Positions 9,396 through 18,301 of a stretch of DNA of 64,000 bases are shown here, piece after piece. Origin of the DNA: Streptomyces longwoodensis. GTDB lineage: Bacteria; Actinomycetota; Actinomycetes; Streptomycetales; Streptomycetaceae. Location of the stretch: the NCBI RefSeq assembly GCF_001514125.1, contig NZ_KQ948555.1, positions 329,115-393,114 on the forward strand, given 5' to 3'. The first letter of the stretch is position 1, and each line of letters starts with the position of its first letter. Under the pieces are notes generated by a model that saw only the letters and a list, made by a program, of their open reading frames with translations, was not told the DNA's origin and searched no databases. A program made the position numbers and the translations under genes.

Positions 9396-11888
9396 CTACA
9401 CCCACGTCCGGGGGCGGTAACGGTTGGCACGTTCCACCAGATCGATCCTCTCCTCACCGCCGGGCGCGAGCCGGGCCAGCGTGCGGTACGAACGCTCCAG
9501 TCCGAAGCGCAGGCCCCGCTCGTCCAGGTCGCTGCCGAGCAGCGTGCGCCGGGCGTCCGGGGCGGCGTCGCGGCCACCGGAGAGTATCCAGTCCAGCGCG
9601 CTGCCGAGGACTTCGGCGGACAACTGCTCGCGCCGCGTGGGGTCGAGGCCGTGGGCGTCCAGCGCCTCGACCTGGGCCGCCGCGGCGGTGAGGTCCTCCA
9701 GGAAGGGTACGTCCCCGGCGGTGGCCGTCCGCTGCCGCAGCCGGGCCCGCACGGCGGCGACCCGGGCGGCGGTGGAGTGGACGGAGGACTCCGGCACCGA
9801 CTCCAGCGTCCGTACGGCGGCCCGGCGGTCCCCGGCGGCGAGCTGCACGCGCGCGAGGCCGAACGCGGCGCTCACGTGGCTCGGGTCGGTCGCCCAGACC
9901 AGCCGGTAGTACTCGGCGGCGTTGTCCAGCTGGTGCAGCAGCTCGGCGCACAGGCCGAGGGCCAGCTTCGGCACGGGTTCGCCCGGGAACGCGTCGTAGA
10001 TCGCGTCGAAGGCGAGGGCGGCGCCCTCGTGGTCGCCGGTGACCAGCGCGCTCACGCCCCGGTACCAGACGACCCGCCAGTCGTCGGGCCGCTCCTCCTC
10101 CAGGGTGGCCAGGGTGGCGAGGGCGTCCTCCAGGTCGCCCTTCTCCAGCCGGGCGCGCACCTGGCGCAGCCGGGTCTCCACGGAGGGCGCGGGCGCCGCC
10201 GCGAGCGCGGTGAGCAGCTCGCCCGGCGCGGTGGTCACCAGGCCCGCGAGGAAACCGGCGTTGGGGTCGGCGGGGTCCACGTGCGGCACGGGCAGGGCGA
10301 GCGCGGCGGCAGCGGCGTCGACGGGCCGGACCAGCCCGGGCGCCGTACCGGCACCCTGCGGGGAACCCGGCGGCGGGGTGGGGGGCCGTCCGGTCCGGTC
10401 GGTCCGGGCGCCCAGCCGGGACACCTCGCCGTCCAGGCGCGGGAACAGCTCCGTGTCGGTCACCCGGGTCTCCGGCCCGAACAGGGTGGACAGCGCGGGG
10501 CGCGCCCGCCCCGTCTGCAGCGAGACGACCTCGCGGAGCACACCGGTCAGCTGCTCGGCCATCTCCTGCGCGGAGGCGAACCGCCGGGCCGGGTCGGGGT
10601 CGGTGGCGCGCACCAGCAGCCGGTAGAACGACTCGTAGGCGCGGAACACCTCGATGTGGTCGGGGTCGGGCAGCGCGTCCGCGTAGACGGACGTGTAGCC
10701 CTGGAAGTCGAAGGTGAGCACGGCGAGGGTGCGGCCGACCGTGTACAGGTCGGACGCCACGGACGGCCCGGCGTCGGCGACCTCGGGCGCCTGGTAGCCC
10801 ACCGTGCCGTAGATCGCCGACTCGGTGTCGTCCATGCGGCGCACGGCGCCCATGTCGATCAGCTTGAGCTCGTCCTCGGTCTGAATGGCGTTGTCGACCT
10901 TGAAGTCGCAGTACAGCAGGTTGCGGCTGTGCAGGTGGCCGAGCGCCTCCAGCGCCTCGATGCCGTAGGCGCAGGCCTGCTCCACGGGCAGCGGGTCGCG
11001 CCGGCCGTCGGGCGTGCGGCGGGCGTTGGCGATCTCCTTGAGGGACTTCCCGCCGACGTACTCCATGACGATGTACCCGTCCAGGGACCCCGTCCGCTGG
11101 TCGAGGTGCTCGACGAAGTTGTAGATCCGCACGATGTTGGCGTGCTCGATCTCGGCGAGGAAGCGCCGCTCGGAGATCGCGGCGGCCATCGCGTCCTGGT
11201 CGCCGGTGTCCAGCAGGCCCTTGAGGACCACCCACCGGTCGGAGACCGCGCGGTCCACGGCGAGGTAGATCCAGCCGAGCCCGCCGTGCGCCAGGCAGCC
11301 CACGACCTCGTACTGGCCGTGCACGACGTCGCCGGACTTCAGCTTCGGCACGAACGAGTAGGGGTGGCCGCACTTGGTGCAGAAGCCCTCGGTGCGCCCC
11401 CGCTGCTCACCGCGCGAACGGCCCACCGGCGCACCGCAGTCGGAGCGCGAGCAGAACCGCTTGCGTTCGGGCACCTCCGGGTCGTCCAGCACCATCGCGC
11501 GCGGGTCGGGGCGCGGCACCTGGGGCACCGAGACCAGCCCGGCGCCGAGCCGCACCCGCCCCGAGGAGCCGGCCGAGGAGCCGGAGCTGCGCACCGACAC
11601 CGACCGGCCGGTCGAGGTGCCCGAGAGCTCGCGCGACAGGCGGCCCGACACCGAGCGCCGCGACCGCGACGACTGCGAGGCCGTGCGCGCGGAGCGGGCC
11701 GAGCGCGCACTGCCGCTGTCCGGGCCACCCCTGCCGGCGCCGACGTGCGTGGGCGCGGAGCCGCCGGGACCGCTGCCGGAGACCACCGGGGCGAGCCCGC
11801 AGGTGCCGCAGTACAGCTCGCCGCCGCCCATGTCCTCGTACGACCCGTCGCAGCCCGGTCGCTGGCACGGCCGCCCTGCCTGACTCAT
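9396..11888 (-). CDS. pknG: PknG-type serine/threonine kinase (zinc ribbons, kinase, TPR)
   Basis: An 830-residue protein with the PknG architecture. A zinc ribbon lies at residues 8-30 (two Cys pairs), a Ser/Arg-rich disordered segment at about 55-115, and a second rubredoxin-like Cys set at 146-173. The kinase domain runs about 190-460: GQYEVVGCLAHGGLGWIYLA, invariant Lys near 223 (VVLKG), catalytic Asp near 328 (YCDFKVDN) and DMG at 345. TPR-like helices occupy about 600-780. The segment from SFVPKLKSGDVV onward closely resembles my recollection of mycobacterial PknG. That kinase phosphorylates the FHA protein GarA/OdhI to control 2-oxoglutarate flux. The ATG overlaps the preceding stop (ATGA). 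The extra N-terminal ribbon and Ser-rich tract distinguish it from the mycobacterial form. Confidence 0.95.
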   Translation of the reverse strand: MSQAGRPCQRPGCDGSYEDMGGGELYCGTCGLAPVVSGSGPGGSAPTHVGAGRGGPDSGSARSARSARTASQSSRSRRSVSGRLSRELSGTSTGRSVSVRSSGSSAGSSGRVRLGAGLVSVPQVPRPDPRAMVLDDPEVPERKRFCSRSDCGAPVGRSRGEQRGRTEGFCTKCGHPYSFVPKLKSGDVVHGQYEVVGCLAHGGLGWIYLAVDRAVSDRWVVLKGLLDTGDQDAMAAAISERRFLAEIEHANIVRIYNFVEHLDQRTGSLDGYIVMEYVGGKSLKEIANARRTPDGRRDPLPVEQACAYGIEALEALGHLHSRNLLYCDFKVDNAIQTEDELKLIDMGAVRRMDDTESAIYGTVGYQAPEVADAGPSVASDLYTVGRTLAVLTFDFQGYTSVYADALPDPDHIEVFRAYESFYRLLVRATDPDPARRFASAQEMAEQLTGVLREVVSLQTGRARPALSTLFGPETRVTDTELFPRLDGEVSRLGARTDRTGRPPTPPPGSPQGAGTAPGLVRPVDAAAAALALPVPHVDPADPNAGFLAGLVTTAPGELLTALAAAPAPSVETRLRQVRARLEKGDLEDALATLATLEEERPDDWRVVWYRGVSALVTGDHEGAALAFDAIYDAFPGEPVPKLALGLCAELLHQLDNAAEYYRLVWATDPSHVSAAFGLARVQLAAGDRRAAVRTLESVPESSVHSTAARVAAVRARLRQRTATAGDVPFLEDLTAAAAQVEALDAHGLDPTRREQLSAEVLGSALDWILSGGRDAAPDARRTLLGSDLDERGLRFGLERSYRTLARLAPGGEERIDLVERANRYRPRTWV

Positions 11889-13264
11889 GGCGTCTGCTCC
11901 CCCCTGCCGTCGTGGCCGTTCTGGCCGTCGTGGCTGCCCCGGCCGTCGTACGGCCGGTCCTGCGGGCCGCCCTGGCCGGGCACCCGCGAGGTGCCGAGCA
12001 GTTCGGCGGCGGCCTGCTGGAAGCGCAGCACGGCCTGCTCGGCGACGCGCAGGTCGCACGGCGCGCTCCACAGCATGCGGCGCGCCGCGTCGTACCGCTC
12101 GACCAGGAACGGGTCCTCCGCCAGGCCGTGCCGGGCCACCTTCGCCTTGTACGCGTCGAGGCGGCCGCGCAGCTCCGCGCGGACCGCGAGCGGCGCGGTG
12201 ACCGCGGTCAACGACTCACGGGCGCGCAGCAGTTCGTCCTCGGCCTTCTCCTCCAGGGACTCCAGGAGCGGGGACAGCCGGTGCCACTGGCCCTGCCGGC
12301 GGTACTCGGCGGCGGTCGCCAGCTGCTCCTGGAGCGCGGTGGGCGGGCCGCTGACCACCGGCACCTCCGTGGCGGCGATCTTCGCCAGCACCTCGCCGCG
12401 CGCGGTGCGCGCCTCGGCGAGCGTGCGGTCGGCGCGGGAGAGCACGTCGCGCAGCCGCACCAGCCGCTTCTCCGCGTCCTGACGCACCGTCAGTACCGCG
12501 TCGATCTCCCGGCGCACGTCCTCGAGGGCCCGCGCCTCCCGGTCGTACACCGTGGTGTCGGGCCGGCCGCCGCCCGGGGCCGAACTGCCCTGCGCGGGCA
12601 CCCAGAAGGCCAGCGGGTCGGAGATGACGCGGGCGCGCAGCGCGGTCAGCGTGCGGGTGATGCGCTCCAGGTCGTCGCCCGACGGGTGCTCGCCCGGGCG
12701 CACGCCGACGGAGTGCGCGAGCTGCCGGGTGCGCTGGAGCTCTGCGGCCAGTAAATCGATCCGCGCGGGGAGCGCCGACCACACCGAGTCGGCGGCGACG
12801 ACCACGTCCAGCGAGGACGCGTACAGCTCGTTCATCCGCTCCACCAGCGCGGCCAGCGTGAAGCGGTGGCTGAGCCTGCCGGTGCCGTGCAGCGTGGGCG
12901 CGTGCGCGAGGGCGGTCGCGGAGTCGGCGATCGTGACGCTCTCGCCGCGCAGCAGCTCGGTCAGCTCCACCAGGTCCTCGCGGCTGGACCAGCGGCGCCG
13001 CGAGCGGATCCCCCGGGCGGTGCGCAGCGCGTCCGCGTAGGCGTCGAAGTACGTCCACAGCAGCGTGATCGACGCCTCCGTGGCCGTCCAGCGCTCGGCG
13101 GTGACGCCGGTGAGCTCGGCGCCCTCGAGGAGTCTGCGGCCCGCGTGGTCCTGGAGGGCCAGCAGCGAGGTCTCGATCGCCTCGTGCTCCTGGCCGAGCC
13201 GCGCCAGCGCACGGTCCACCTCGTCCCGGTCCATCACCGGCCCGGCGGGGTCCGTGACGCCCAT
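11885..13264 (-). CDS. Helical protein of unknown function between glnH-like and pknG genes
   Basis: A 459-residue, mostly alpha-helical cytosolic protein with long charged heptad-like stretches (for example VDRALARLGQEHEAIETSLL near the N-terminus and VRREIDAVLTVRQDAEKRLV in the middle) and a Gly/Asp/His-rich disordered tail. I find no catalytic motif. It is absent from the mycobacterial glnX-glnH-pknG unit as I recall it. Its stop overlaps the pknG start, so it is made with the kinase and may be an adaptor linking the membrane sensor to PknG (inference). Confidence 0.85.
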   Translation of the reverse strand: MGVTDPAGPVMDRDEVDRALARLGQEHEAIETSLLALQDHAGRRLLEGAELTGVTAERWTATEASITLLWTYFDAYADALRTARGIRSRRRWSSREDLVELTELLRGESVTIADSATALAHAPTLHGTGRLSHRFTLAALVERMNELYASSLDVVVAADSVWSALPARIDLLAAELQRTRQLAHSVGVRPGEHPSGDDLERITRTLTALRARVISDPLAFWVPAQGSSAPGGGRPDTTVYDREARALEDVRREIDAVLTVRQDAEKRLVRLRDVLSRADRTLAEARTARGEVLAKIAATEVPVVSGPPTALQEQLATAAEYRRQGQWHRLSPLLESLEEKAEDELLRARESLTAVTAPLAVRAELRGRLDAYKAKVARHGLAEDPFLVERYDAARRMLWSAPCDLRVAEQAVLRFQQAAAELLGTSRVPGQGGPQDRPYDGRGSHDGQNGHDGRGEQTP

Positions 13265-13355
13265 CGATCACCTCTCGCTGCTGTGTGTGCCCTCGTGTAC
13301 GTCCTGGCCGTGCCCCGGTCCCGCCCGGTCGCCCCCGCCCTCCTCCGTGGTGCCG

Positions 13356-14435
13356 TCAGCTCGTGCGCCGGTACGTGGGCGCCGGCGGCCGGGACGCCGC
13401 CGCGTCTGTCCCCAGTGTGGCCGACAGCCAGGTGTCGTACGACGCCTGCCAGCCGCTCGCGCGGTACTGCACCAGGATCTGATTGACCCGGCGTACCAGA
13501 TCGTCCGCGTCCTTCTTCATCGCCACGCCGTAGTACTCGGTCGTGAACGGCGCGCCCTTGAGCGTGACCGTCGGGTCCTGGGCGGCCTGGCTGGCGGCGA
13601 GCGCGCCGTCGGTCACCACCGCGTCCGCCTCGCCGAGTTGGAGGCGTACCAGGCAGTCCAGCTGGTTGGGCACGGTGAGGGAGATGTCCGTGGACGCGGG
13701 CAGCCGGCCCGTCCCGCGGTCCTCCGTCAGGCGGGAGTTGGCGGTCGAACCGGCCGCCGAGCACACCTTCTGGTGCGCCAGTGAGGCGTCGTAACCGGTG
13801 ATCGCCGACGACCGGGGCGCGAGCACCTGCTGCCCGGTCCGGAAGTACGGCGCGGAGAACGCCACTTCGTCCAGCCGGGAGCAGGTGATGGTCATGGTGC
13901 GCACCACCATGTCGACCCGGCCCTCCTGGATCGCCGGGACGCGCTGGTTGGTGGGGATCGCCTTGAACTGGACGGCGTCGGGGTCGCCGAGGATGTCCTG
14001 GGCGATCCGGTGGACCAGGTCGATGTCGAAACCCTCCAGCTCCGCACGGGCGTTGTTGGGGTTGCGGTAGCCCCAGCGGTAGCTGTTCTGGTCGACGCCC
14101 ACGACCAGTTTGCGCTTCTCGCCCCGGCGGGCCTTGATGGCGCTGATCGTCGGACCGTCGGCACCGGACGGCGCGAGGGTCTGCTGCTCCGGCGCGGTGC
14201 AGTGCTCGTCGGCGGCCGCGCTGCCCCGGCCGCTGCCCCCGCCGTCCCGGCCGGGGCCGTCGCCGTGCGCCCCGGCCCGCGGCAGCAGCAGCACGAACGC
14301 CAGCGCGAGCACGCAGGCGACCGCCATCGCGCCGACCCCGCCCCAGCCGCGCGGGAGGCGACGGCGCGGCCCCGTCCGGCCGGCGGCGCCGTCCGCCCCG
14401 GACCGTCCGCGTCGCGTACGTATCCCTGCGATCAC
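13356..14435 (-). CDS. glnH: GlnH-like amino-acid binding protein, membrane-tethered, of the PknG sensing module
   Basis: A 359-residue type 3 periplasmic-binding fold. After an Arg-rich start, one hydrophobic segment (MAVACVLALAFVLLLP) precedes an external domain: KLVVGVDQNSYRWGY, LEGFDIDLVHRIAQDIL, VDMVVRTMTITCSRL, VAFSAPYF and LQLGEADAVVTDG, the usual glutamate/aspartate receptor landmarks. No ABC permease or ATPase genes adjoin it, so it probably senses rather than transports. Mycobacterial GlnH, encoded beside pknG, senses amino acids and signals through GlnX to PknG. GTG at 14435 has GAGAGGGG upstream; a GTG overlapping the previous stop is an alternative. Confidence 0.88.
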   Translation of the reverse strand: MIAGIRTRRGRSGADGAAGRTGPRRRLPRGWGGVGAMAVACVLALAFVLLLPRAGAHGDGPGRDGGGSGRGSAAADEHCTAPEQQTLAPSGADGPTISAIKARRGEKRKLVVGVDQNSYRWGYRNPNNARAELEGFDIDLVHRIAQDILGDPDAVQFKAIPTNQRVPAIQEGRVDMVVRTMTITCSRLDEVAFSAPYFRTGQQVLAPRSSAITGYDASLAHQKVCSAAGSTANSRLTEDRGTGRLPASTDISLTVPNQLDCLVRLQLGEADAVVTDGALAASQAAQDPTVTLKGAPFTTEYYGVAMKKDADDLVRRVNQILVQYRASGWQASYDTWLSATLGTDAAASRPPAPTYRRTS

Positions 14436-14446
14436 TGCGCCCCCTC

Positions 14447-15814
14447 TCACCGGTACTCCGACAGCCGGCGCCCGATGCCGACGACCGCGCCCGCGGCCGC
14501 GAGGACGGCGAGCACGGCGGCACCGGCCGGCAGACCGGTCATGGCGTCCCGGCCGTCGCCGGCCGCCCGCAGGAACTGGCGCTGCTCGTGGGCGAGCGCC
14601 TGGTCGAGGTGGTCGTCGACACTGTCGAAGCACTCGCCGGTCGACCCCTTGGCGCCGATCACCAGCGCCAGCGCCTGCTGGTAGTTGCCGTTGTCGTCCT
14701 GGTCGCGGGCGGCGGTGTGCCGCTTGCGCCACTCGGTCATGTTGCCCTCGGCCGCGGTGACCGGCTGCCGGCCCGCGCGGTCGTCGGCCAGGTCGGCGGC
14801 CCGGTCCAGGCCCTTGGCGAGGACGGCCATGTCGGCGGTGAAGTCGTGGTCGTAGCGGTCGACGGTCCGTTCCTCGCCGTCCGCGGTCACCTTCACCGTC
14901 TCGGCGCCGCGGGCCACCAGGGTCAGGTTCTCGTTGCCGCGGGCCTTCAGGGAGGCGACGCGGGCGTCGTGCAGGACGTTCAGCGAGCGGACGCCGTGGT
15001 CGTAGGAGTCGTCCAGGCCCGCGCGGGCGACACCGTGCCCGACGACCAGCCAGAGCAGGACGATGCCGGTGGCCGCCGTCGCCGCGACCAGGCCGTGGTT
15101 GAGCACCCGGTTCGTGCGGCGGTAGGTGCGGTGCTGGGCCCAGGCCAGCGCGGCCAGCGCGAGGACGCCGAGCGCGATCGCCGCCCACGGGTAGGGCGTG
15201 GCGTCCGCGTAGTCGTCCTCCAGCCGCTGGTTCTCCTTCTGGTACAGGTCTTCCGCGGCCGGGAGCATCTCCTGCTGCATCTTCTGGTTGGCGTAGCGCA
15301 GGTAGGCGCCGCCGACCGGGAAGCCCTGCCGGTTGTAGGTGCGGGCGCGCTCGACCAGGCCCTTGTACTCCGGCAGCAGGGTGTTGAGCCGGGTGATCGA
15401 CGCGGCCGCGGGGGAGCCGGGGTCGGAGCTCTCCGCGGCGGTGACGAGGCCGGCCGCCGCGGTGTCGATGTCCCGTTCGTAGCGCTCGCGGGTCCCGGCG
15501 CTCTCCTGGCCGCCCGACAGGAAGCCGCTGGAGGCGGCCGTGTTGGCGTCCGCGAGGGAGCGGTAGATGTCGGCCGCCGCCGAGCTGAGCGGCTGGCTCT
15601 TGTGCAGCACGTCGTCGGCGGCGGCCGCGCGGTCGGTGGTCTGCCAGGCGGCGACGGAGCCGAAGGCGAGCACCAGCAGGGCGAGCAGCGCGCCGATGAC
15701 GCGCAGCCGGCCCGGCTCGGTGGTGGCGGCCGCCCGCAGCCGGTCCAGGCCCTCGGCGAACGCCGTACGGCGGGGCGGCGGCGGGGCCGCGGTGATCGTC
15801 GGCGTCATGGCCAC
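14447..15814 (-). CDS. glnX: GlnX-like four-helix membrane sensor, first gene of the PknG operon
   Basis: A 455-residue membrane protein with four predicted transmembrane segments: about 40-60 (VIGALLALLVLAFGSVAAW), 215-235, 248-270 and 425-447. Helical extracytoplasmic domains of about 150 residues lie between helices 1-2 and 3-4. This matches the topology of mycobacterial GlnX, which couples extracellular GlnH to PknG. I infer the relationship from topology and gene order because primary sequence similarity cannot be tested here. GTG at 15814 has GGAGG seven bases upstream; ATG two codons later is the alternative. The stop is 11 bases before the glnH-like start. Confidence 0.85.
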   Translation of the reverse strand: MAMTPTITAAPPPPRRTAFAEGLDRLRAAATTEPGRLRVIGALLALLVLAFGSVAAWQTTDRAAAADDVLHKSQPLSSAAADIYRSLADANTAASSGFLSGGQESAGTRERYERDIDTAAAGLVTAAESSDPGSPAAASITRLNTLLPEYKGLVERARTYNRQGFPVGGAYLRYANQKMQQEMLPAAEDLYQKENQRLEDDYADATPYPWAAIALGVLALAALAWAQHRTYRRTNRVLNHGLVAATAATGIVLLWLVVGHGVARAGLDDSYDHGVRSLNVLHDARVASLKARGNENLTLVARGAETVKVTADGEERTVDRYDHDFTADMAVLAKGLDRAADLADDRAGRQPVTAAEGNMTEWRKRHTAARDQDDNGNYQQALALVIGAKGSTGECFDSVDDHLDQALAHEQRQFLRAAGDGRDAMTGLPAGAAVLAVLAAAGAVVGIGRRLSEYR

Positions 15815-15842
15815 TGCCTGACCTCCCCCATGGTCATCTCCC

Positions 15843-15862
15843 GCGGCAAGTATCGCTGCCGC
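15843..15862 (-). promoter_or_regulatory. Inverted repeat over the probable -10 of the PknG operon
   Basis: GCGGCA-N8-TGCCGC lies 29 bases before the first gene of the operon. On the minus strand it surrounds GATACT, with TTCGCA 17 bases upstream as a weak -35. The placement suggests an operator or a stem at the 5' end of the message. Confidence 0.35.
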
Positions 15863-16023
15863 GACCGGCGGTGCGAACCCCGCTTCACGGGATCTTGGTG
15901 CGATCCCGGCCCCCCTGTCCATGAATACGCGGAGAACGGGGGTTCGGTTCCTGGGGGATGGAGGGGGAGGGGGAGGGAGGCCGGGGGGCGGCCCGCGCAC
16001 CGGCCTGGTGGGCGGGCCGCCCG

Positions 16024-18210
16024 TCAGGGGCTGGTCAGGACCACCAGCCGCTGGGTGGCCCGGGTCATCGCCACGTAGTGGTCCACCGCGCCCCGCACGC
16101 CCCCGCCGAACCGCTGCGGGTCCACGAGGACCACGAGGTCGAACTCGAGCCCCTTGGACAGCTCGGGGGTGAGCGAGCGCACCCGGGCCGTCTCCCGGAA
16201 CGCCGGGTCGCCGATCACGCACGCCACGCCCTCGTCGTGGTCGGCGAGCCAGGCGTCGAGCACCGCGTCCCGCTCGGCCACGGGGGCGTGCAGCACCGGA
16301 ACGCCGGTGCGGCGCACGGACATCGGCACGTTGGCGTCCGGCAGCGTGGCCCGGATGACGGGCTCGGCCTCCTCCATGACCTCCTGCGGCGTGCGGTAGT
16401 TGATGCCGAGGGAGGCCACCTCGACCCGGTCGAGCCCGACCCGCGCCAGCCGTTCCCGCCACGACTCGGTGAACCCCTGCCGGGCCTGCGCCCGGTCGCC
16501 GACCACGGTGAAGCTCCCGGACGGACAGCGCAGCCGCAGCATCTGCCACTCGGCGTCGGTCAGTTCCTGTGCCTCGTCCACCACGACGTGCGCGAACGGG
16601 CCCGCCAGCAGGTCGGGTTCGGCGACCGGCGGCCCGTCCACCGGGACCAGGCTGTTCTGCAGGTCCTGCCCGGTCAGCATGGTCATCAGCATGGAGTGCC
16701 AGTCGTCGTCGGCGCGGACCAGGTTCTCGGTGACCTGCGCCCGGTACGCGCGCTCGGCGGCGGCCTCGGCCTCCCGTCGGCGCCGGCGCCGGGACGCGCG
16801 CGGGTCGCCGAGCCGCTGCCGGGCCGCGTCCAGCAGCGGCAGGTCGGACACCGTCCACGCCTGCGGCTCGGCCCGCTGGAGCCGCCGCACCTCCTCGCGG
16901 GACAGCCAGGGCGCGCACAGCCGCAGGTACGCGGGCACCGACCACAGGTCCCCGACGAGGTCGGCCGCCTCCAGCAGTGGCCAGGCCCGGCCGAGGGCCC
17001 CGGTCAGCTCCCCGTCGGCCGCGAGGGCCCGGCGGAAGTGCTGCGGCGGGACGTCGCCGCGGTAGCGGTCGTACAGGATCTCGACCAGCTTGTCCCACAC
17101 CTGGTCGCGCCCCTCGTTGTGCGGGGTGCCCGGCTCGGGCGCGTCGAACGCCTCGGCCCAGTCCGCGGCGTCCAGCCGCAGTTCGTGCCGGTCGACGGTG
17201 ACCGTCAGCGGCTCGGTGGGCGCCTCCTCGTAGAATGCGACCGCCTTCTCGATCGCCCGCACCAGGTCCGCGGACGCCTTCAGCCGGGCCACCTCCGGGT
17301 CGCCCTCCTCCGTCGCGGCGGCGCCCTCGGGCACCAGGTCCCGCAGCAGGCAGGTCTGCACGCCCTCCTCGCCGAGGCTGGGCAGCACGTCGGAGACGTA
17401 CGTCAGGTACGGCCGGTGCGGGCCGACGAAGAGCACCCCGCCCCTGCGGTGCCCGAGGCGCGGGTCGGAGTAGAGCAGGTGGGCGGTGCGGTGCAGGGCG
17501 ACGACGGTCTTGCCCGTGCCGGGGCCGCCGTCGACGACGAGGGTGCCGCGGGACCCGGCCCGGATGATGGCGTCCTGGTCGGCCTGGATGGTGGCCAGCA
17601 CGTCCCGCATGCGCTCGGAGCGGTGGCCGCCCAGGCTCGCGACGAACGCCGACTGGTCGTCCAGCGCGGCGCGTCCGTCCAGGCCGTCGGCGGTGAACAC
17701 CTCGTCCCAGTAGTCGGTGATCCGGCCGTCGGTCCAGCGGTACCGGCGGCGGCTGGCCAGGCCCATGGGCCGGGCGTGGGTGGCCGCGAAGAACGGTTCG
17801 GCCGCCGGGGAGCGCCAGTCGATCAGCAGCCGGCGGCCGTGGCCGTCGGTCAGGCCGAGCCGTCCGACGTACAGCGGCTCGTCGGGCCGGTCCGCCGGGA
17901 CCATGCGGCCCAGGCACAGGTCGAGGCCGAAGCGGCGCAGGGTGCGCAGCCGGGCGCTGAGCCGGTGCACCTCCAGGTCGCGGTCCATCGCCTGCTGGCC
18001 GCTGCCGCCGGGGTTGCGCAGCTCGGCCCCGAGCTGCTCCGACAGCTCGGCGATCGTCTCCTCCAGGCTCCGGGCGACGTCCGCGAAGTGCCGCTCGTCA
18101 GCGGCGATCAGCGCCGGGTCGGCCTTGGCGGAGAGCCGGCCGGGCAGGTCGAACGGGCTCCGCCCCGGCTGGTGCGGGTGGTCCGACCGTTCCGACACAA
18201 GCGCGCACAC
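16024..18210 (-). CDS. helR: HelR, UvrD/HelD-like RNA-polymerase-recycling motor ATPase
   Basis: A 728-residue superfamily 1 helicase-like protein. An N-terminal coiled arm (SLEETIAELSEQLGAEL, about 48-64) is followed by Walker A GGPGTGKT (228-235), Walker B-like VVVDEAQELTD, and a late motif HYVAMTRATQRLVVL. HelD-class proteins push into RNA polymerase and release it from DNA; the HelR subclass of Streptomyces displaces rifamycins from polymerase and confers tolerance (established for S. venezuelae HelR). The exact rifamycin-associated element about 75 bases upstream supports HelR over HelD. The GTG start has GAGGGA upstream. Confidence 0.92.
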   Translation of the reverse strand: MCALVSERSDHPHQPGRSPFDLPGRLSAKADPALIAADERHFADVARSLEETIAELSEQLGAELRNPGGSGQQAMDRDLEVHRLSARLRTLRRFGLDLCLGRMVPADRPDEPLYVGRLGLTDGHGRRLLIDWRSPAAEPFFAATHARPMGLASRRRYRWTDGRITDYWDEVFTADGLDGRAALDDQSAFVASLGGHRSERMRDVLATIQADQDAIIRAGSRGTLVVDGGPGTGKTVVALHRTAHLLYSDPRLGHRRGGVLFVGPHRPYLTYVSDVLPSLGEEGVQTCLLRDLVPEGAAATEEGDPEVARLKASADLVRAIEKAVAFYEEAPTEPLTVTVDRHELRLDAADWAEAFDAPEPGTPHNEGRDQVWDKLVEILYDRYRGDVPPQHFRRALAADGELTGALGRAWPLLEAADLVGDLWSVPAYLRLCAPWLSREEVRRLQRAEPQAWTVSDLPLLDAARQRLGDPRASRRRRRREAEAAAERAYRAQVTENLVRADDDWHSMLMTMLTGQDLQNSLVPVDGPPVAEPDLLAGPFAHVVVDEAQELTDAEWQMLRLRCPSGSFTVVGDRAQARQGFTESWRERLARVGLDRVEVASLGINYRTPQEVMEEAEPVIRATLPDANVPMSVRRTGVPVLHAPVAERDAVLDAWLADHDEGVACVIGDPAFRETARVRSLTPELSKGLEFDLVVLVDPQRFGGGVRGAVDHYVAMTRATQRLVVLTSP

Positions 18211-18282
18211 GTCGTGAGTCCCTCATTTCCGCAGATTCTGGCCGGATCCGGCCCCAAGACCTGCGATTGTGCGGTACGAGGG

Positions 18283-18301
18283 GGGCCTTGCCGCAAGCCC
18301 C
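18283..18301 (-). promoter_or_regulatory. Rifamycin-associated element (RAE) upstream of helR
   Basis: The minus strand reads GGGGCTTGCGGCAAGGCCC, identical to the 19-bp RAE as I recall it from rifamycin-inactivation genes of actinomycetes. It contains the palindrome CTTGC-G-GCAAG. On the minus strand TTGCGG inside it can serve as -35, with a weak CACAAT -10 at 18271-18266. RAE promoters are induced by rifamycins (published), so helR here should be rifamycin-inducible. Confidence 0.88.

Noticed and set aside
7986..12482. A 1498-residue open frame on the plus strand
   Set aside because: It lies antisense to the phosphatase, PknG and helical protein genes, has no domain motif and is low in complexity. 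Long antisense frames are expected in high-GC Streptomyces DNA.
14447..17917. A 1156-residue minus-strand frame fusing an Arg/Pro-rich region to the GlnX-like protein
   Set aside because: The first part is an out-of-frame reading of helR; the true start is at 15814 with its own ribosome site.
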